DNA from: JAJRRS01 sp965230275
GTDB lineage: Bacteria > Planctomycetota > Phycisphaerae > Phycisphaerales > Phycisphaeraceae
Assembly: GCA_965230275.1 (NCBI GenBank)
Contig: CBDDKO010000002.1
Span: 1,550,001-1,614,000 of the forward strand
Direction of reading: 5' to 3'
DNA: 64,000 nt
A program made the translations under genes and the position numbers. The stretch's first letter is position 1. Each line of letters begins with the position of its first letter. This document shows positions 59,943 to 64,000 of this stretch, piece after piece. The notes below the pieces were generated by a model. It did not search any database. It was not told where the DNA came from and saw only the letters and a program-made list of their open reading frames with translations.

Positions 59943-62900
59943 GTCTGGCGAGCTTCGGGGTCCGCAAGCCGGTCCCTGTGAACCTGCTGATGATCACGAT
60001 CCTGCTGGCCGGTGTGGTGGCTGGGTTATCGCTGCGCCGTGAGTTCTTCCCGGAGAGCGATCCGGATATGGCGACCGTCAGCATGCCCTACCCCGGGGTC
60101 ACGCCCGACGAGCTCGAAGAGACGCTGGCGATCAAGGTCGAAGACAAGCTCGTGGACCTGGACGAGGTCAAGGAGATACGCACCACGCTGACCGAGGGCG
60201 GCGGCGGGATCGTGGTCGAGTTCCGCGAGGACGCCGATCCGGACGAGGCGCTGGACGAGGTCGAGCGAGCGATCGATTCGCTGCAGGACCTGCCGGAAGA
60301 AGCCGAGGAAATCCAGGCGACGATGCTGGAGCCGAAGCTGCCGGTGATCCGGCTGTCGCTGTACGGGGACCTGGACGAGCAGGCGCTAAAGGTTGCTATC
60401 CGAGGCATCCGAGACGAGCTGCGTGACATGCCGGGGATGGGCGAGATCCTCGTCGAGGGGGTGCGAGACTATGAGCTGCGCATCGATGTGCGTTCCGATG
60501 CTCTGCTTGAGCACGGGCTGAGCCTGCCGCAGGTGGCCGATACGGTGCGTCAGTGGATGACCGACGTGCCCGGCGGGACGGTGCGGACAGGGACCGGCAA
60601 CGTCAAGGTCCGCACGATGGGTGTTCAGGAACGCGCATCGTTTGTGCGCGACATCGTCGTGAAGTCCGATCCCGAGGGGCGATCCGTTAGACTCGGCGAC
60701 ATCGCGGACGTCAAGGACTCGTTTGTCGATGAGCAGCTGTTCCTGCGATTCAACGGCCAACCCTCTGTGGGCCTGACGATCTTCAAGGTAGGCGATCAGG
60801 ACATCGTCAAGATCGCGGAGATGGTCCGAGCGTATATCGACGGCCAGAACCGCCAACCCTTCGAGCCGCAATCGCTCATGGAGCGCCTGGCGAGCAACGT
60901 CCCGACGATGCGCGACAAACTGGGCGGGCTGTACCGGCTTGAGGCCTGGGAGAAAGGTTTGAATAGCCGGTACCCGCTACCGGTCGGCGCATCGATCACC
61001 TCAGATACGGACCTGGCACGCTTTGTGGAAGGCCGGCTCGAGCTCCTGACACGCAACGCGAAGTACGGCGCTATCTTGGTGTTCGCGACGCTCTTGCTCT
61101 TCCTGAACTGGCGGGTCGCTCTGTGGGTCGGCGTCGGGCTGGTCACCGCGATCATGGGCACGCTGATGCTGATGTCGTGGATGGATATCACGCTGAACCT
61201 GCTGACGATGTTCGGGCTGATCGTGGTGCTGGGCCTGCTGGTCGATGACGCGATCGTGGTGGCGGAGAATATCCAGGCGCGTCACGACCGGGGTGAACCG
61301 TCGCTGCGCGCCGCGGTGAGTGGGACGGACCAGGTGGCCTGGCCGGTGGTAGCGACCGTGATGACGAGTGTGGTGGCGTTCCTGCCGCTGACGTTCATCC
61401 GCGGGCAGATCGGCACCCTGCTCGGTGCGCTGCCGTGGGTCGTGGCGTGTGCGCTTCTCATGAGTCTGATCGAATCGCTGCTGATCCTCCCGAGTCACAT
61501 GGGCCACAGCCTGGCCAAACGTGACAAGTCGCGCCCGGGGAAGATGGTGAACCTGATCCGCCGCGGCGAGCAGTGGCGCGACCACATCGTGCTGGACCGG
61601 GTGATCCCGGCCTATGGGAAGTTCGTGTCGATTGCCCTGCACTATCGCTACATCGCGTTGTCGGCGGCGTTCTCGGTCCTGATCATGTCGATGGGCCTGG
61701 TGGCCGGCGGGCACGTCGGGTTCAACTTCCTGCCGTCCAGCGATTCAGAGACCATCATCGTCGATATAAACATGCCAATCGGCTACCCGATCGAGCAGAC
61801 CAACCGCGTGGTGAAGCTCGTCGAGGACGCGGCGATGAACCAGCCCGAATCCAAGAGCGTCGCCGCCGTGATTGGCCAGCGCTCCAACATCGACACCGGC
61901 GCCGCCGAGGCCTACGCTCCCCACGTTGCGCAGTTGTTCGTCGAACTGAAGCCGGTCGAGCAGCGCGACAAGGAATCGAGCAAGGTCATCGACGCGATCC
62001 GTAAGGCGCTCGACGGCAAGATCGACGACGTGGACCGCATCAGCTACAGCGAAATCCAGGGCGGCCCGGCCGGCAAAGACATCACACTACGTGTGCGCGG
62101 CAACGAGCAGGACCAGCTCGAACAAGCCGTCCGTGATCTACACGACTGCCTGGCGAGCATCGAGAACGTCAACGACATCACCGACAACAACGACGTCGGC
62201 CAGATCGAGCTACAACACAGCGTGAAGTCGGATGCTAAGGCATTAGGCTTCACGTCCGGTGAGGTCGCACGCCAGGTGCGTGGTTTCCTGTTCGGGATCG
62301 ACGCCCATGTCTACGCGGCGGACCAGGAGGATATCGACGTGCGTGTGCGTGTCGATGAGGCAACGCGCCGCAGCCTGTATGCCATCCAGAACGCCTGGTT
62401 GAACAACCCCGACGGCGCGGCGGTCCCGATGAGCCAGGTCGCCGAGGTGACCGAGAGCCAGACATACGCGACGATCAACCGCTTCAACCGGCAACGCGCG
62501 ATCCGCCTCGAAGCCAGCGTCTCGCCCGGCGTGAGTCCCGAAGACGTGGTCAGCAAGCTGACTCAGCCGGTGACCGAACCGACCGGCCTATGGGGCATGG
62601 GGGCGCCGCGCGAGGTCGCGCCCAGCCCGCTGGATCAGGTCCGCGCCAAGTACCCGGGCCTGACCATCGAGCTCGCCGGCCGGCAGCAGCAGATGGCCGA
62701 CGCGTTCAGCTCGCTGCCGCTGGGCTTCCTCGCGGCGAGTGTAATGATCTATGTGATCCTGGCGTGGTTGTTTGGCAGCTACTTCCAGCCGTTGGTCGTG
62801 ATGATGGTTGTGCCTTTCTCGATGATCGGCGTGATCTGGGGGCACCTGCTGCTGGGTTACAGCCTGACGTTCCTGAGCCTGATCGGCTTCGTCGCGCTGT

Positions 62901-63298
62901 CCGGTATCGTCGTCAACGACTCGCTGATCCTGGTCGAGTTCTACAACAAGATGCGCCGGAAAGGCATGCCTATCCGTGACGCACTCGTCGCCGCCGGCCG
63001 TGCCCGGCTGCGCGCGATCCTGCTGACGACGATCACCACGGTGCTGGGCCTGACGCCGTTGATCCTCGAGCAATCCTTCCAGGCGAAGTTCCTGATCCCC
63101 ATGGCGATCTCGATCGCCGCGGGCCTGATCTCCGCGACGGTGATCATCCTGGTCGTCCTGCCGTGCGTGATGGTCATTTTTGATGACATCGCCGCGATGC
63201 TGTATTACATCTGGCACGGGCGGCCGCGCCCCGTTGAACAAGCCGTCACGGATCCCATGCAAGGCGAACACGATGATGAACAACCCAACGCAACCTAA
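59939..63298 (+). CDS. RND efflux pump inner-membrane subunit (AcrB-type)
   Basis: 1119 residues, GTG start in the adaptor stop. The arrangement is one N-terminal helix, a large periplasmic porter domain, six helices, a second porter domain and six helices. The proton-relay Asp pair is in GLLVDDAIVVAENIQARHD (TM4). FNFLPSSDSETIIVDINMPIG and the porter repeats DELEETLAIKVEDKL, and GNVKVRTMGVQERASF, fit the HAE-1/HME-like branch. No metal-binding Met cluster typical of CusA was noticed. The next gene overlaps the end by 26 bp. The pump would work with the adaptor before or after it and an outer-membrane TolC-type protein not in the window. Confidence 0.93.
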   Translation: MSLASFGVRKPVPVNLLMITILLAGVVAGLSLRREFFPESDPDMATVSMPYPGVTPDELEETLAIKVEDKLVDLDEVKEIRTTLTEGGGGIVVEFREDADPDEALDEVERAIDSLQDLPEEAEEIQATMLEPKLPVIRLSLYGDLDEQALKVAIRGIRDELRDMPGMGEILVEGVRDYELRIDVRSDALLEHGLSLPQVADTVRQWMTDVPGGTVRTGTGNVKVRTMGVQERASFVRDIVVKSDPEGRSVRLGDIADVKDSFVDEQLFLRFNGQPSVGLTIFKVGDQDIVKIAEMVRAYIDGQNRQPFEPQSLMERLASNVPTMRDKLGGLYRLEAWEKGLNSRYPLPVGASITSDTDLARFVEGRLELLTRNAKYGAILVFATLLLFLNWRVALWVGVGLVTAIMGTLMLMSWMDITLNLLTMFGLIVVLGLLVDDAIVVAENIQARHDRGEPSLRAAVSGTDQVAWPVVATVMTSVVAFLPLTFIRGQIGTLLGALPWVVACALLMSLIESLLILPSHMGHSLAKRDKSRPGKMVNLIRRGEQWRDHIVLDRVIPAYGKFVSIALHYRYIALSAAFSVLIMSMGLVAGGHVGFNFLPSSDSETIIVDINMPIGYPIEQTNRVVKLVEDAAMNQPESKSVAAVIGQRSNIDTGAAEAYAPHVAQLFVELKPVEQRDKESSKVIDAIRKALDGKIDDVDRISYSEIQGGPAGKDITLRVRGNEQDQLEQAVRDLHDCLASIENVNDITDNNDVGQIELQHSVKSDAKALGFTSGEVARQVRGFLFGIDAHVYAADQEDIDVRVRVDEATRRSLYAIQNAWLNNPDGAAVPMSQVAEVTESQTYATINRFNRQRAIRLEASVSPGVSPEDVVSKLTQPVTEPTGLWGMGAPREVAPSPLDQVRAKYPGLTIELAGRQQQMADAFSSLPLGFLAASVMIYVILAWLFGSYFQPLVVMMVVPFSMIGVIWGHLLLGYSLTFLSLIGFVALSGIVVNDSLILVEFYNKMRRKGMPIRDALVAAGRARLRAILLTTITTVLGLTPLILEQSFQAKFLIPMAISIAAGLISATVIILVVLPCVMVIFDDIAAMLYYIWHGRPRPVEQAVTDPMQGEHDDEQPNAT

Positions 63299-64000
63299 CC
63301 GCCCCGTCGCCATGCTTGCCGCGGGTGTTTCGGCCCTGGCGATCCTCGCCGGCGTCGTGAGCCTATCATCGGCGCAGTCCCCAGGCGCAGGCACAAACGG
63401 CGAAAACCTCTCCCGCTACGAGGGGATCGCTTACCCCAGCAAGCAGGTCGTGCTCAACGCCCCGCTCGACGGCAAGGTGGCGGCGATCCACTTCGAGGAA
63501 GGCGAGCGCGTCAAGCAAGGCGATCTGCTGGCGCAGATGGACGACGTCGAGCAGCGTGTCGTGGTTGCGTCGGCTAAACTCCAAAGCGAGAGCGTCGCCG
63601 AGGTGAACCGCGCCAGGTTCGCGCTGGACGAAGCGATTGTCCTGCTGGAGCGTGCGACTGAGACGTTTGAGAAGGACGCCGCCAGCGAGTGGGAAGTCCG
63701 CCGGGCACAGCTGCAGAAGGACCAGGCCGAGGCGGACCTGCAGATCGCCAAGGACCGCCAGGAGCTGGCCAAGGCGAACCTTGACCTGGAGCAGGCACGG
63801 CTGGAGCGGATGCGTGTGCTGGCACCTTTCGACGGCGAGGTCATCGAGCACAACGCCGAGGCCGGCGCTACCCTGACCCGGACCGATCCGGTGCTTGCGG
63901 TCGCGGTGTTGGACCCGCTCGAAGCGCACATCAACCTGCCGGTGAGCGTGTACCGCCAACTCGAAGTCGGCAAGACCTACCAGCTCGAAGCCGGCGACCC
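63273..64000 (+). CDS. second periplasmic adaptor protein, partial at right edge
   Basis: ATG at 63273 (or 63276) gives MMNNPTQPNRPVAMLAAGVS, with a signal peptide to about 35, and a frame open to the window end (at least 242 codons). Biotinyl-lipoyl-like halves are YPSKQVVLNAPLDGKVAAIHFEEGERVKQGD, shown here as APLDGKVAAIHFEEG, and RVLAPFDGEVIEHNAEAG, with a long coiled-coil between (residues 85-175). It overlaps the pump gene by 26 bp. A second adaptor beside one RND pump is unusual; it may pair with another pump or form a mixed adaptor. Confidence 0.85.
   Translation, partial: MMNNPTQPNRPVAMLAAGVSALAILAGVVSLSSAQSPGAGTNGENLSRYEGIAYPSKQVVLNAPLDGKVAAIHFEEGERVKQGDLLAQMDDVEQRVVVASAKLQSESVAEVNRARFALDEAIVLLERATETFEKDAASEWEVRRAQLQKDQAEADLQIAKDRQELAKANLDLEQARLERMRVLAPFDGEVIEHNAEAGATLTRTDPVLAVAVLDPLEAHINLPVSVYRQLEVGKTYQLEAGD

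Overview
The window looks like chromosome of a heterotrophic, probably marine member of the Planctomycetota, most like the Phycisphaerae. The signs are: secreted proteins with PEP-CTERM tails and paired dockerin-like calcium motifs (GD.NGDGFVGL.DLD), several pseudopilin-like proteins with the FTLIELLVVI N-terminus and H-X9-DG type C-termini, three GH16 laminarinase-type enzymes, and a GC-rich core genome. No rRNA or complete tRNA gene was seen. Assignments rest on motif reading only; no database search was run.

Region 1 (1 to about 15.8 kb) is an AT-richer genomic island. It starts with small genes of unknown function, several with zinc ribbons, then an excisionase-like gene, a tyrosine integrase and a large serine recombinase. 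Next comes a defence-type block: a Vsr-type endonuclease on the plus strand, and converging on it a tightly overlapping minus-strand operon. That operon encodes a C5 cytosine methyltransferase, a protein with two GHKL ATPase domains, and a receiver-domain protein with an RNxxxH (HEPN-like) C-terminus. A divergent PD-(D/E)XK-like protein follows. The island seems to end at a 19-bp piece identical to a tRNA-Ser 3' end, followed by a strong terminator. A second copy of the 19 bp lies at 19.4 kb.

Region 2 (15.8-19.4 kb), between these two repeats, holds the 3' end of an RHS gene with a GH73-like glucosaminidase toxin tip, its likely lipoprotein immunity gene (ATGA overlap), and a frameshifted DDE transposase.

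Region 3 (19.5-39.2 kb) appears to be a beta-1,3-glucan (laminarin) utilisation locus. It has a 1161-residue GH94/GH149-type phosphorylase, two LacI-family regulators, a clan GH-A hydrolase, two PEP-CTERM proteins, three GH16 enzymes (two with dockerin-like/PEP-CTERM tails, one lipoprotein), three pseudopilin-like genes, an aldo-keto reductase and a further dockerin/PEP-CTERM protein. The GH16 enzymes would cut glucan outside the cell, and the phosphorylase would release glucose-1-phosphate inside.

Region 4 (39.3-49.6 kb) is housekeeping: an ECF sigma factor with a membrane anti-sigma protein, purB, nadA, an ABC-2 permease, an LptB-like ATPase, an RluB-type pseudouridine synthase and pdxH.

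Region 5 (49.6-58.5 kb) carries nearly all of reductive uracil catabolism: dihydropyrimidinase, dihydropyrimidine dehydrogenase PreA-type subunit, class III aminotransferase, NCS2 permease, beta-ureidopropionase and a CoA-acylating semialdehyde dehydrogenase. A RAYT (HUH Y1 transposase) flanked by its own REP hairpins sits inside it. Region 6 (58.5-64 kb) is a tripartite efflux operon: adaptor, RND pump and a second adaptor cut by the window end.
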